NCBI RefSeq assembly: GCF_004364335.1
Contig: NZ_SOCR01000012.1
Coordinates: 107,816-171,815, forward strand
Reading direction: 5' to 3'
Length of the DNA stretch: 64,000 nucleotides
From: Pseudomonas graminis
GTDB taxonomy: Bacteria; Pseudomonadota; Gammaproteobacteria; Pseudomonadales; Pseudomonadaceae
A program made the position numbers and the translations under genes. Below the pieces are notes generated by a model. It had not been told where the DNA came from. It searched no databases and was given only the letters and a program-made list of their open reading frames with translations. Positions 26,379-34,863 of this stretch are shown here, piece by piece (positions within the stretch are counted from its first letter, which is position 1; each line of letters starts with the position of its first letter).

Positions 26379-26939
26379 TCAAACATGCCCATCGCGTTTA
26401 ACGAAATGCTTGTGCATGTCCGCTGTCAGCGCTTCCACCCGTTCGGTCAGCACTTTGGTCATTTCGGTGAGTCGGGTGTTCTGTTCCAGTAGCTCCAGCA
26501 TCTGCGCGGTGTTTTGCGCCGCGCGGGCCATGCGCTCTTCGTTGGCCGTCGCCAGCGCTTCTCGATGCTCCGCGTCGGCATCGGCGCTGGCTTTGTCGCG
26601 GGCGGCCTGTCGGGTCTGGGCGAGGAGAATCAGCGGCGCGGCGTAGGCCGATTGCAGGCTGAACGCCAGATTGAGCAGGATGAACGGGTAAAGATCGAAC
26701 GACACCAGCCCGCTCAGGTTCGCGCCCACCCACAGCAGCACCAGAAACGTCTGTGCGCCGAGAAAGGCAGGGGTACCGAAGAAGCGCGCGAACGCCTCGG
26801 CCTTGAGGGCAAAGGCATCGTTGCCAAAGGTCGGCGCCAGATGCGCGTGGCGTCTGTGGAAGCGCAGATGATCCGCTGGCGCATCGGCATTGGAGGTGGC
26901 GGGTTCGGCGGGCGATGGGACAGGCGTTGCAGTGGGCAT
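26379..26939 (-). CDS. DUF1003 membrane protein
   Basis: A 186-residue protein of the DUF1003 family. After a polar N-terminus come two helices at about 65-85 and 92-112, linked by the signature DLYPFILLNLAFSLQSAYAA and followed by PLILLAQTRQ. The C-terminal third (about 120-180) is a predicted coiled coil rich in A, E and Q. Function is unknown. The start at 26939 has AGGA about eight bases upstream; an earlier in-frame ATG adds eleven unlikely residues. Confidence 0.85.
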   Translation of the reverse strand: MPTATPVPSPAEPATSNADAPADHLRFHRRHAHLAPTFGNDAFALKAEAFARFFGTPAFLGAQTFLVLLWVGANLSGLVSFDLYPFILLNLAFSLQSAYAAPLILLAQTRQAARDKASADADAEHREALATANEERMARAAQNTAQMLELLEQNTRLTEMTKVLTERVEALTADMHKHFVKRDGHV

Positions 26940-27041
26940 GATGCTTTCCTGAAGACAGAAACATCTGCCCACTATAGGCCCACGCCCCCTGGCGTTGTAC
27001 TGAACCTCTGCTGAACCGGCGCGTGTCCCGGACGAGTCGCG

Positions 27042-27248
27042 TCAGTCCACCGGTTCGGGATACAACGGCTTGGAACGCTGCATGATGCTGGCGTAGTCGT
27101 AAACGTACTGGCGGCCGGCGTGACTGGTCATGCGCAGGCGGTCGATCAGTTGTCGCTCTTTCTTGTTCAGGTATCTCAACCCGTGGTGGTCACTGGACTT
27201 GAGGCGATCACGTTCATGGGCGTCAGGGAAAGTGATGACGTTCGTCAT
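27042..27248 (-). CDS. Small conserved-looking hypothetical protein, 68 residues
   Basis: I do not recognise this protein. It is basic and hydrophilic, with no membrane segment, and the middle reads YLNKKERQLIDRLRM, likely a helix. An ideal ribosome-binding site, AAGGAGAT, lies six bases before the ATG, and codon use matches neighbouring genes, so it is probably real. It stands alone between the DUF1003 and GreA/GreB-like genes. Confidence 0.65.
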   Translation of the reverse strand: MTNVITFPDAHERDRLKSSDHHGLRYLNKKERQLIDRLRMTSHAGRQYVYDYASIMQRSKPLYPEPVD

Positions 27249-27372
27249 GAAATATCTCCTTGGTTAAATCCGTGTCCCCGGCTCCGTGTTCCGGGGTTCA
27301 CCCTTTTGTGGTGCGACTGTGCACCTTACCCACAAAAAGTCGGACGCTACAACCCTGCAAATGATCAGTGGA

Positions 27373-27870
27373 TCACAGGATTTGCGTGATCTCGAACGAT
27401 TGGCGACTGCCATTGACCACCACTTCCACCTCATCGCCATCAAGCTTGCCGAGCAGGCTCTGCCCCAGTGGCGAGCGTGCTGTGATCACCGTAATCACCT
27501 GCTCGTCCACCGTGATTTTCAGCCCCGCCGCGTCAGGCGCGAGAAACAACAGCTGTCCTGGGCCGTTGCCTCCCTGCAGCGCAATCAGATCGCCGGTCTG
27601 AATGCCCCGCTGGTGATCGAAGGGCTTGAGCACCAGGTTGCGACACAGGTTCAGCGACAGACGGATTTCTTCCACGCGCCGCGCCTGACCCGCCGCCAGA
27701 TACGACGCCTCCAGCCCGAGGGTGTCGTACTTGTTCTCGGCGATGTTCTCTTCGTGGGTCGCGGTTTCGTAAGCCGTTTGTGCGGCCCGCACGGCCACCT
27801 CGAGATCGACCTGCAGCTTCTCGACAATGCACTGCAGGACGGTTTGCTTGTTCACGGGCATGGCGGACAT
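27373..27870 (-). CDS. GreA/GreB-family elongation-factor-like protein
   Basis: A 165-residue protein with an N-terminal helical hairpin (about 15-75) and a C-terminal FKBP-like GreA/GreB domain that ends SPLGQSLLGKLDGDEVEV, the typical Gre tail. The hairpin tip lacks an obvious acidic pair in the usual DExxEN form, although HEENIAEN is present. It may bind the RNA polymerase secondary channel without stimulating cleavage, like other Gre-fold regulators. The start is uncertain between 27870 and 27861, since no strong ribosome-binding site precedes either. Confidence 0.75.
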   Translation of the reverse strand: MSAMPVNKQTVLQCIVEKLQVDLEVAVRAAQTAYETATHEENIAENKYDTLGLEASYLAAGQARRVEEIRLSLNLCRNLVLKPFDHQRGIQTGDLIALQGGNGPGQLLFLAPDAAGLKITVDEQVITVITARSPLGQSLLGKLDGDEVEVVVNGSRQSFEITQIL

Positions 27871-27910
27871 GGCGTATTCGGGGGCATGGAGTGGCTCGAC
27901 AAAAGTTTAT

Positions 27911-28306
27911 TCAACCGCAGAACTGATAAACGCTCGCACGGCTTTTCTCGCTGGGGGCGGTCTGGTTCTGCTGCATCCAGAACTGGCATTTCGGGCCGTT
28001 GAAGCTGCGTTGCCGCTCCGCCTGTTCGGCCTCTTGCGTCTGCCGCGCTTCGCTGTCGCGGAGGATCTGCCGGTATTGATCGAACATCGGGTTATCACTT
28101 TCCGGCTTTGGCTTGGCCGCAGGCGGGGTCGTCATTTGCGCGGCCGCATTGTTCAGCGCCTGGGTCTGCTCGGCAGGGAGCATTTTATAGATCAGCCACA
28201 GGCTCAGCAGGACGGCGAGAAAGCCCAGCCAGATACCGGCGGCAATCGACAGGATCAGCTTGAGCGGGCGCAGCGTGACGGACAGTTCGCGGTGGTTGAC
28301 GTACAT
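27911..28306 (-). CDS. Single-pass membrane protein of unknown function
   Basis: A 131-residue protein I cannot assign. One membrane helix (about 16-40; LILSIAAGIWLGFLAVLLSL) is followed by a proline- and lysine-rich linker and an acidic, glutamine-rich helix (about 78-100). Two cysteines occur near the C-terminus. GGAG lies six bases before the ATG at 28306; the longer open frame upstream is rejected. It is 40 bases before the Gre-like gene on the same strand and may be co-transcribed with it. Confidence 0.65.
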   Translation of the reverse strand: MYVNHRELSVTLRPLKLILSIAAGIWLGFLAVLLSLWLIYKMLPAEQTQALNNAAAQMTTPPAAKPKPESDNPMFDQYRQILRDSEARQTQEAEQAERQRSFNGPKCQFWMQQNQTAPSEKSRASVYQFCG

Positions 28307-28427
28307 GACAGACTCCAGACTTGTATGCATGTGGCCAGCGGTGGCGGCGATTGTCGCACGACCGGGCTGGTGATTCTGCGCCGCAATGAAGGACAATCGG
28401 TTTTTTGAACATCCTCAGGGAGCCCGG

Positions 28428-29573
28428 ATGAAAGCCTCTTGGGATATTTTCTGCAGTGTTGTCGATAATTTCGGCGACGTCGGCGTGACCTTTCGCCTGG
28501 CCCGACAACTGGTCGCCGAACACCACCTGCAGGTTCGCCTCTGGATCGATGACCTGAACGCCTTCGCCCGGCTGTGCCCCGGTGCCGATCCGCTGGCCGA
28601 CCAACAAGTACAGGATGGCGTCATCGTATGCCGCTGGCCAAAGGAGTGGTCCAAGACCTGGCAACCGGTCGACCTGCCAGACGTCGTGGTCGAAGCCTTC
28701 GCCTGTCGCCTGCCACCGGACTACATCGAGGCCATGCACGGAGCAGAGAAGCGGCCGCTGTGGTTCAACCTGGAATACCTCAGCGCCGAAGACTGGGTCT
28801 CGGGTTGCCACGGCCTGCCGTCGATCCAGTCTTCGGGCCTGCGCAAGTATTTCTTCTTCCCCGGATTCACCGAAAAGACCGGCGGATTGCTGCGAGAAGC
28901 GGGCTTGATCGAAAAGCGTCAGGCGTTTCAGGTGAATCCCGCCGCACGCCACTCTTTCCTGCGGCGCCTGAACATCATGCCCCACGCCGAGGCGCGGCTG
29001 ATGTCACTGTTTGCCTACGAACACGCCGGGCTCGGCAGCTGGCTGGATTGCCTGGCCCAGGCTGATCGCAAGACCCATTTGCTGGTCCCGGAAGGTCGCA
29101 TTCTCGGCGACGTACAGCGTTGGTTGGGCGTGGAAGAATTGAAGGCGGGTGCCGTGCATGGCCGCGATGCCCTGACGATTCAGGTGCTGCCGTTCGTGCG
29201 CCAGGAAGACTACGACCAGCTGTTGTGGTGCTGCGATTTCAACGTAGTACGCGGCGAAGACTCATTCGTCCGTGCGCAATGGGCGGGGCAGCCGCTGATC
29301 TGGCACATCTACGAGCAGGATGACGACGCCCACTGGGCCAAGCTCGATGCGTTTCTCGAGTTGTATATGGCGGGATTGTCGGAGCTGGCGCAGCAGGCGC
29401 TGACCGAGGTCTGGCACAGCTGGAATGGGGGCAAGGCCATGACTCATGGCTGGAATGCGCTCGAACAGCACACCGATGAACTGGCCGCCCATGCCGAGCG
29501 CTGGTGTCTGGAACAGGCCTTGCAGGAGGATCTGACGACTGCGCTGGTAAGGTTTTACCAAAGTTGGATATGA
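28428..29573 (+). CDS. earP: EF-P arginine rhamnosyltransferase EarP
   Basis: Transfers rhamnose from dTDP-rhamnose to arginine 32 of elongation factor P, which EF-P needs to rescue ribosomes at polyproline stretches. The 381-residue protein has the N-terminal DNFGDVGVTFRL with the two known key aspartates at D13 and D17, and the C-terminal nucleotide-sugar site region CDFNVVRGEDSF with its catalytic glutamate. The start at 28428 has AGGGAG six bases upstream. The gene lies directly upstream of efp, the known arrangement. Confidence 0.95.
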   Translation: MKASWDIFCSVVDNFGDVGVTFRLARQLVAEHHLQVRLWIDDLNAFARLCPGADPLADQQVQDGVIVCRWPKEWSKTWQPVDLPDVVVEAFACRLPPDYIEAMHGAEKRPLWFNLEYLSAEDWVSGCHGLPSIQSSGLRKYFFFPGFTEKTGGLLREAGLIEKRQAFQVNPAARHSFLRRLNIMPHAEARLMSLFAYEHAGLGSWLDCLAQADRKTHLLVPEGRILGDVQRWLGVEELKAGAVHGRDALTIQVLPFVRQEDYDQLLWCCDFNVVRGEDSFVRAQWAGQPLIWHIYEQDDDAHWAKLDAFLELYMAGLSELAQQALTEVWHSWNGGKAMTHGWNALEQHTDELAAHAERWCLEQALQEDLTTALVRFYQSWI

Positions 29574-29588
29574 TACGCGGCCTTGTAT

Positions 29589-29627
29589 TAAGCCCTGTAC
29601 GAAAAGTGGCTTTTCGTACAGGGCTTA
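29589..29627 (+). promoter_or_regulatory. 18-bp hairpin between earP and efp
   Basis: The arms at 29589-29606 and 29610-29627 are perfect complements separated by TGG. No T-run follows, so it is a poor intrinsic terminator. It lies 34 bases before the efp ATG and could block readthrough from earP, protect the efp mRNA 5' end, or bind a regulator. Confidence 0.75.
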
Positions 29628-29660
29628 GAAAGATCTTTCATCCAAATTCGGATACTCGTA

Positions 29661-30230
29661 ATGAAAACTGGTAAAGAGCTTAAACCCGGTACCGTGATCA
29701 AGCTGGAAAACGATCCTTGGCTGGTTCAGAAAGCTGAATTCACCAAGTCGGGCCGTAACAGCGCGATCATGAAGACCAAGCTGAAGAACCTGCTGACCGG
29801 CTACAAGACTGAAATCGTCTACAGCGCCGACGACAAGCTGGAAGACGTGATCCTGGACCGTAAAGAAGCCACGCTGTCTTTCATCAGCGGCGACACTTAC
29901 ACGTTCATGGACACCACCGACTACACCATGTACGAGCTGAACGCTGAAGACATCGAAGCCGTTCTGCCATTCGTCGAAGAAGGCATGACTGACGTCTGCG
30001 AAGCGATCTTCTTCGAAGACCGTCTGGTTTCCGTAGAGCTGCCGACCACCATCGTGCGCACCGTTGACTACACTGAAGGTTCGGCGCGTGGCGACACGTC
30101 GGGCAAGGTCATGAAGCCGGCCAAACTGGCCAACGGCACCGAGCTGCAGGTTGCTGACTTCATCGAAATCGGTGACAAGATCGAAATCGACACCCGTGAA
30201 GGCGGTTCCTACAAAGGCCGTGCCAAATAA
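29661..30230 (+). CDS. efp: Elongation factor P (arginine-32 type)
   Basis: Translation factor of 189 residues that enters the ribosomal E site and promotes peptide bonds at consecutive prolines. Three beta-barrel domains are present. The tip of domain I reads KSGRNSA with arginine at position 32, the residue modified by EarP, rather than the lysine used by EpmA/YjeK systems. Codon bias is strong, as expected for a highly expressed gene. An intrinsic terminator follows at 30270-30302. Confidence 0.97.
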   Translation: MKTGKELKPGTVIKLENDPWLVQKAEFTKSGRNSAIMKTKLKNLLTGYKTEIVYSADDKLEDVILDRKEATLSFISGDTYTFMDTTDYTMYELNAEDIEAVLPFVEEGMTDVCEAIFFEDRLVSVELPTTIVRTVDYTEGSARGDTSGKVMKPAKLANGTELQVADFIEIGDKIEIDTREGGSYKGRAK

Positions 30231-30269
30231 GCACTGCTTTTGTCATGCCGGTGATGTAACGCCGGACAC

Positions 30270-30302
30270 GAAAAAGCCCGACCATAGCGTCGGGCTTTTT
30301 TG
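30270..30302 (+). terminator. Intrinsic terminator of efp
   Basis: The stem AAAAAGCCCGAC/GTCGGGCTTTTT with loop CATAGC ends in a run of T. It lies 40 bases after the efp stop. Confidence 0.9.
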
Positions 30303-30355
30303 TGGCTGCTGTCTCGTCAGCGTTTCCAAACAGTACTGACGCGACGCGGTTCTCT

Positions 30356-30509
30356 GTAGGAGCGCGCTTGCCCGCGAAGGGTCTCCCGGCCACTGCATGA
30401 GAACTGACTGGCCCGGATTTTTGTGGGAGCCGGCTTGCTGGCGAATGCCTCAGACGGGCCAATACGGTTGCGACCGACTACCGGGTTCGCCAGCAAGCCG
30501 GCTCCTACC
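30356..30509. repeat. Three REP elements downstream of efp
   Basis: A forward GCGCGC-type REP starts at 30356, a forward GCCGGC-type at about 30423 and its inverted partner ends at 30509. They fill the space between the efp terminator and the 3' end of the convergent esterase gene. Confidence 0.85.
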
Positions 30510-30521
30510 GTTCGTGCCGCC

Positions 30522-31541
30522 TTACTTCAAATGCACCTTCAGCTCTTGCGACGCCTGCAGCAGCGCCGAGCGCACTTCCGGCACCTGGCTGACCACGTTG
30601 AGCAACCCGTAATCGTGGATCATGCCGTTGTAGCGAACCGCCGTCACCGGCACACCGGCCTGGTCCAGCTTGCGAGCGTAGGCTTCACCTTCGTCGCGCA
30701 GCACGTCAGCACTCGCCGTTTGCACCAGAGCAGGCGGCAGACCTTTCAACTGATCGGTCGTGGCCCGCAGCGGTGAGGCATAGATCTCGGCGCGCTGTTT
30801 CGGGTCAGTGGTGTAGTTGTCCCAGAACCACTTCATCATGTTGCGGGTGAGGAAGTGACCCTCGGCAAACTGCTCGTAGGAACCGGTATCGAAGTTGGCG
30901 TCAGTCACTGGCCACAGCAGCACCTGGTAACGGATCGCCGGGGTGCCTTTGTCTTTGGCCATCAGGCTGACGACCGTCGCCATGTTGCCGCCGACGCTGT
31001 TGCCCGCCACCGCCAGACGCTTGCCGTCGACGTTGATTTCCTTGCCATGCTCGGCGACCCATTTGGTCGCCGCATAGGCCTGGTTGATCGCCGTCGGGTA
31101 GTGCGCTTCAGGCGAAGGCGTGTAGTTGACGAACACCGCCACCGCTCCCGAACCCTCCACCAGATCCCGCACCAGGCGTTCGTGGGTCGGGTAATCGCCG
31201 AGCACCCAGCCGCCGCCGTGGAAGTACATGAACACCGGCAAGGTGCCTTTGACGCCGGCCGGACGAACAATCGTCAGGCTGATGTTCTGGCCGTCGACCG
31301 AGATGGTCTTCTGGCTGACATCGGCCTTGGGCAGGGTCAGCTTGACCCCGGCCTGGGCACCGGTCAGGACAGCGCGGGCATCTTTGGGCGAAAGCTGTTC
31401 GATCGGCTTGCCGCTTCCCGAATTCAGCGCGTCCAGAAACGCCTGCGTGTTGTGCTCGACGCCCGTGTCGGCCGCCGCGAAAGCGTTGCCGATCGACAGT
31501 GCGAGGAGCGAGCCAGCCAGAATCTTGCCAAACGTGTTCAT
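30522..31541 (-). CDS. Secreted alpha/beta-hydrolase, HSL-type esterase
   Basis: Carboxylesterase-like enzyme of 339 residues with a signal peptide (about 1-23, ending AFA). The hormone-sensitive-lipase oxyanion motif HGGG appears in FMYFHGGGWVLGDY, the nucleophile serine in AGNSVGGN (GxSxG variant), and the C-terminal histidine in NGMIHDYGLL. The substrate is unknown. It follows ohr on the same strand after 51 bases, so it may share the hydroperoxide-induced transcript. Confidence 0.88.
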   Translation of the reverse strand: MNTFGKILAGSLLALSIGNAFAAADTGVEHNTQAFLDALNSGSGKPIEQLSPKDARAVLTGAQAGVKLTLPKADVSQKTISVDGQNISLTIVRPAGVKGTLPVFMYFHGGGWVLGDYPTHERLVRDLVEGSGAVAVFVNYTPSPEAHYPTAINQAYAATKWVAEHGKEINVDGKRLAVAGNSVGGNMATVVSLMAKDKGTPAIRYQVLLWPVTDANFDTGSYEQFAEGHFLTRNMMKWFWDNYTTDPKQRAEIYASPLRATTDQLKGLPPALVQTASADVLRDEGEAYARKLDQAGVPVTAVRYNGMIHDYGLLNVVSQVPEVRSALLQASQELKVHLK

Positions 31542-31592
31542 GTTTTTCTCCCGGTCAGACGAGGAATGAAGGCGAGGTCTTACGCCAGGTTT

Positions 31593-32012
31593 TTACACCG
31601 TCACGTGCAGACGGACATCGACGTTGCCGCGTGTGGCGTTGGAGTAAGGGCAGACCTGATGGGCTGCATCGACCAGCGCCTGGGCTTCGGCTTGTTCCAG
31701 GCCCGGCAGGCTGATGTGCAAGTCGATATCCAGACCGAAACCGCCGGGGATCTGACCGATGCCGACATGGGCAGTGATCGAGGCGTCAGCAGGGATGGTT
31801 TTCTTGCTCTGGCCGGCGACGAATTTCAGTGCGCCGATGAAGCAGGCCGAGTAACCGGCAGCGAACAGTTGCTCAGGGTTGGTGGCTTCGCCGCCTGCAC
31901 CGCCCAGTTCTTTCGGGGTGGCCAGTTTGACGTCGAGGATTTTGTTGTCGGAAACAGCGCGACCATCACGGCCACCGGTTGCGGTTGCGACTGCAGTGTA
32001 GAGAGCTTGCAT
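31593..32012 (-). CDS. ohr: Organic hydroperoxide resistance protein Ohr
   Basis: Thiol peroxidase of 139 residues that reduces organic and lipid hydroperoxides with lipoyl-linked electrons. The catalytic cysteines are C57 (YSACFIGAL) and C121 (QVCPYSNATRGN), and the conserved arginine is in GGRDGRAV. It lies downstream of ohrR on the same strand with a 167-base gap that carries two operator-like sites, so it has its own regulated promoter. Confidence 0.96.
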   Translation of the reverse strand: MQALYTAVATATGGRDGRAVSDNKILDVKLATPKELGGAGGEATNPEQLFAAGYSACFIGALKFVAGQSKKTIPADASITAHVGIGQIPGGFGLDIDLHISLPGLEQAEAQALVDAAHQVCPYSNATRGNVDVRLHVTV

Positions 32013-32066
32013 GGTAATTCCTCACGTGCTGATGGGTTGGGTACTGATGACTGAAACAAGGTCCGC

Positions 32067-32147
32067 TTGGCGCTAAAGTTTTGTGCGCCAAGCAAGTGAG
32101 ATGGAATGTACTGCGCTAATGTTTAGTGCGCAAGATAAATTTTCGGG
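32067..32147. promoter_or_regulatory. Two candidate OhrR operators upstream of ohr
   Basis: Site 1 at 32067-32091 is an interrupted palindrome, TTGGCGC at 32067-32073 and GCGCCAA at 32085-32091. Site 2 at 32112-32147 reads TGCGCTAATGTTTAGTGCGC followed by AAGATAAATTTTCGG. A close relative of site 2 lies upstream of ohrR. Position and repetition suggest OhrR binding. Confidence 0.6.
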
Positions 32148-32179
32148 ATATTTCAGATGAGTCGATTGCGGGGGGCTGA

Positions 32180-32653
32180 TCAGAGGCTTTCGTGCAGATT
32201 TCCACGCAGGGCGAGCAGGTCTTTCTGCAGGGCTTTCAGTTGCTCAAGGTTGATGCCGCTGGCGGCCAGAATGCATTGCGGCACGCTCTGCGCCTTTGCG
32301 TGCAACGCCGTGCCTTGTTCGGTCAGGGTCAGCAGCACGACGCGCTCATCTTCCTTGCTGCGGGTTCGACGGATCAGGCCTTCGGCTTCCAGCCGTTTGA
32401 GCAGCGGCGTCAGCGAGCCCGGATCGGTCAGCAGGCGGGTGCTGACTTCTCCGACGGTCAGGCCGTCGCGCTCCCACAGCACCAGCATCGCCAGGTATTG
32501 CGGGTAGGTCAGGTTCAGCTCCTGCAGGAGCGGCTTGTACACTTTGGTCATCATCAGCGACGTCGAGTACAGGGCGAAACACAGCTGGTTATCCAGCAGC
32601 AGTTCGTCGCAACTGCCAGCGCCAGCCTTGTGGGTGGGCTCGTTGGCGTTCAT
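32180..32653 (-). CDS. ohrR: MarR-family peroxide sensor OhrR
   Basis: Redox-sensing repressor of 157 residues that is inactivated when organic peroxide oxidises its N-terminal cysteine. That cysteine is C25 in LLDNQLCFALYS, the family signature. The winged helix covers about 60-110 (LTVGEVSTRLLTDPGSLTPLLKRL region). The next gene, ohr, is the known target. A copy of the operator-like motif upstream of this gene suggests autorepression. Confidence 0.95.
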   Translation of the reverse strand: MNANEPTHKAGAGSCDELLLDNQLCFALYSTSLMMTKVYKPLLQELNLTYPQYLAMLVLWERDGLTVGEVSTRLLTDPGSLTPLLKRLEAEGLIRRTRSKEDERVVLLTLTEQGTALHAKAQSVPQCILAASGINLEQLKALQKDLLALRGNLHESL

Positions 32654-32689
32654 GGGTGTCCCTCGCTCAGTCAGTAATGCTCGGTAATT

Positions 32690-32733
32690 TAGTGCCCTGA
32701 TGTTTAATGCACCAGATAATTTCGGTAATCGTC
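32690..32733. promoter_or_regulatory. Candidate OhrR operator upstream of ohrR
   Basis: TAGTGCCCTGATGTTTAATG followed by CACCAGATAATTTCGG resembles the ohr-proximal site (TAATGTTTAGTGCGCAAGAT, then AAATTTTCGG). It lies 37-80 bases upstream of the ohrR start, in the promoter zone. Confidence 0.6.
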
Positions 32734-32862
32734 GGGCACGGGGTTTTCTATCGGCCGCCTCATCCGTGGATCGTTTCTACAGCCTGGATATCGTCAGAGC
32801 GCATTTCCTCGACGGGACTGACTGCGTAGCATGCGCGCTGAAATCGGATCAGAGGGTCGACC

Positions 32863-33612
32863 GTGATTGTCGATGTATTGATGTACCTGCTGCTGGGCGC
32901 CGCGATGGGCACGCTGGGCGGACTGTTCGGCATTGGCGGCGGACTGGTCGCCATTCCCGCGCTGGGCGTGTTGTTCGGGCTCGATCAGCAGTTGGCCCAG
33001 GGCACGGCGTTGTTGATGGTGCTGCCCAACGTGCTGCTGGCGCTGTGGCGTTACAACCAGCGCAATCGGGTGTCGGTGCGTCATGCGCTGATGCTCATCG
33101 TGCCCAGTTTCACGATGTCCTGGCTGACCTCGCTCTGGGCTGTGCGCGTCGACCCGCAAAGCATGCGCCTGGGCTTCGTCGGGTTTCTCATTGTGCTGAC
33201 GCTGTTCAACCTGATCCAGATGGTCTGGCGCAAGGGCATTGTGGGCGCCGAGTTGCGCCACACCCGATGGTTGTGGCTGCTGGGCCTGGGCTCGGGCGTC
33301 ACCGCCGGGCTGTTCGGCGTCGGTGGCGGAGTCATCGCAACGCCCATTCTGACCGGTCTGTTCGGCGCGACGCAGGTGGCGGCCCAGGGCCTGGCGCTGG
33401 CACTGGCGGCGCCAAGCACGGCGATCACGCTGGCGACCTACGCCTTGCACGGCCACGTCGACTGGCTGATGGGCATTCCCCTGGCCATCGGCGGGCTGGC
33501 CAGCATCAGCTGGGGCGTCGCCCTGGCGCACAGTTTGCCGGAGCGCGTGTTGCGCTCGCTGTTCTGCGGCTTTCTGGTGATCTGCGCGATCATGCTGTGC
33601 TTCAAACTGTGA
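32863..33612 (+). CDS. TauE/SafE-family membrane permease
   Basis: Membrane protein of 249 residues and about eight helices in the TauE/SafE family, whose members move sulfite, sulfoacetate or other organosulfur anions. The duplicated family motif appears twice: GGLFGIGGGLVAIPAL near residue 25 and GLFGVGGGVIATPIL near 155. The start is a GTG at 32863 with AGAGGG upstream. It stands alone and is convergent with a LysR gene, so the substrate is open. Confidence 0.85.
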   Translation: MIVDVLMYLLLGAAMGTLGGLFGIGGGLVAIPALGVLFGLDQQLAQGTALLMVLPNVLLALWRYNQRNRVSVRHALMLIVPSFTMSWLTSLWAVRVDPQSMRLGFVGFLIVLTLFNLIQMVWRKGIVGAELRHTRWLWLLGLGSGVTAGLFGVGGGVIATPILTGLFGATQVAAQGLALALAAPSTAITLATYALHGHVDWLMGIPLAIGGLASISWGVALAHSLPERVLRSLFCGFLVICAIMLCFKL

Positions 33613-33629
33613 GCTGCTTGTAGCTCCCG

Positions 33630-34484
33630 TTATAGCCTGAACCCTTCGGCGATGTGATCGGCCAGGCACTCGGTGATCGGCGACGGGTTGTTGGGATTGC
33701 GCAGCAGCACGATGCTCGCCGACGGCAACTGCGGCAGCCCGTGCTGTTCCCCCAGCACTTCCAGGTCCGAAGTGATCAGGCTTTGCAGCTGCGCCGTCAC
33801 CGCCAGCCCGGCGCTGACCACCGCCATGATCGCTGACAGGCTCGCGCTGGTGTAGGCCACCCGGAACTCGCGGCCGGACGCCTGCAGTGCGTTGATTGCC
33901 CACTGCCGGCAAAAGCAGTCGGTGTTGAACATCGCCAGCGGCATCGGCGTTTGCTCCTGTGGGCAAAAGCCTGCGCCGACTGCCCAGACAAACCGCTCCT
34001 GGCGCAGGATCTGGCCGATTTCCTTGCCTGGCTCACGGGTGACAATACTCAGGTCCAGGTCCTGACGTTGCAGCAATTGCGACGATGACTCGCAATGCAC
34101 TTCCACCTGCACCAGCGGATAGGCCTGGGCGAAGCGCTGCAAAATCCCCGGCAGAAAGCGCATCACGTAATCGTCCGGCGTACCGATCTTCACCGTGCCG
34201 ACCATGTGCGGCTCGCGCAGGGTGTTGAACACTTCACTGTGCAGTTTCAGGATCCGTCGCGCGTAGCCCAGCAGCACCTGGCCTTCCGCCGTGAAGCTGA
34301 TGGTGCGGCCGTCCTTCAAAAACAACGGGCGCCGCACCACGTCTTCCTCCAGCCGTTTCATCTGCATGCTCACGGCCGACTGGGTGCGATTCACCACCTC
34401 GCCTGCCTTGGTGTAGCCGCCTTCATCGGCGATCGCGACAAAGGTGCGCAGCAGCTCGCTGTCGATACTCGGGTAGGTGGTCAT
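33630..34484 (-). CDS. LysR-family transcriptional regulator
   Basis: LysR-type regulator of 284 residues with N-terminal helix-turn-helix (YTKAGEVVNRTQSAVSMQMKRLEE, within about 22-46) and effector-binding domain. Likeness is to the LrhA/HexA group. GGGAG lies eight bases before the ATG. It is divergent from the DUF1127 gene (96 bases), which is therefore a candidate target. Confidence 0.85.
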   Translation of the reverse strand: MTTYPSIDSELLRTFVAIADEGGYTKAGEVVNRTQSAVSMQMKRLEEDVVRRPLFLKDGRTISFTAEGQVLLGYARRILKLHSEVFNTLREPHMVGTVKIGTPDDYVMRFLPGILQRFAQAYPLVQVEVHCESSSQLLQRQDLDLSIVTREPGKEIGQILRQERFVWAVGAGFCPQEQTPMPLAMFNTDCFCRQWAINALQASGREFRVAYTSASLSAIMAVVSAGLAVTAQLQSLITSDLEVLGEQHGLPQLPSASIVLLRNPNNPSPITECLADHIAEGFRL

Positions 34485-34580
34485 GCATCAATCTCCCAGA
34501 TGGAGTGCATAAGAAACATTCGTTGGATTGATCTTAGGCGCGGCGAGAGAATCTGCCCATCCCCACTGGAGGGCAAGACG

Positions 34581-34814
34581 ATGAAAGGTCAAAAAGGTTA
34601 CGTACTGGTCGCAAAACCTCTGTCGCGGGAATCCGCGCCGGAACATTGGTGGAAAGCGTTTGCGGCGCAGGTCGCTCGCTGGCGCAAGCTGCATCAGCAG
34701 CGGGTCGAATTGGCCACGCTGAGTGATGATGCGCTGAAGGACATGGGCCTGAGTCGGGCGGATGTCTACGAAGAAGTGGAGCGTCCTTTCTGGGACGATC
34801 CGATGAAGCGCTGA
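34581..34814 (+). CDS. DUF1127 small protein
   Basis: A 77-residue protein with the DUF1127 signature in its C-terminal half: WRKLHQQRVELATLSDDALKDMGLSRADV, here cited by positions 38-66. Arginine-rich DUF1127 proteins in other alphaproteobacteria and gammaproteobacteria are linked to RNA turnover and phosphate or stress responses; the role here is unknown. GGAGGG precedes the ATG. It is divergent from a LysR gene. Confidence 0.85.
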   Translation: MKGQKGYVLVAKPLSRESAPEHWWKAFAAQVARWRKLHQQRVELATLSDDALKDMGLSRADVYEEVERPFWDDPMKR

Positions 34815-34863
34815 CAGAGCAGCGGGTGATCGGTTAGCGTTGGCCACCGCCATGGAGGTCGTA

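Noticed and set aside
25266..26401. Long repetitive open frames on both strands through the REP array
   Set aside because: Repeated peptides simply translate the 132/192-base units; stop-free frames arise because the unit lengths are multiples of three. No start signal and no non-repeat sequence.
33611..33626. Terminator between the TauE-type gene and the convergent LysR gene
   Set aside because: GAGCT/AGCTC gives only a five-pair stem with no T-run; too weak to call.
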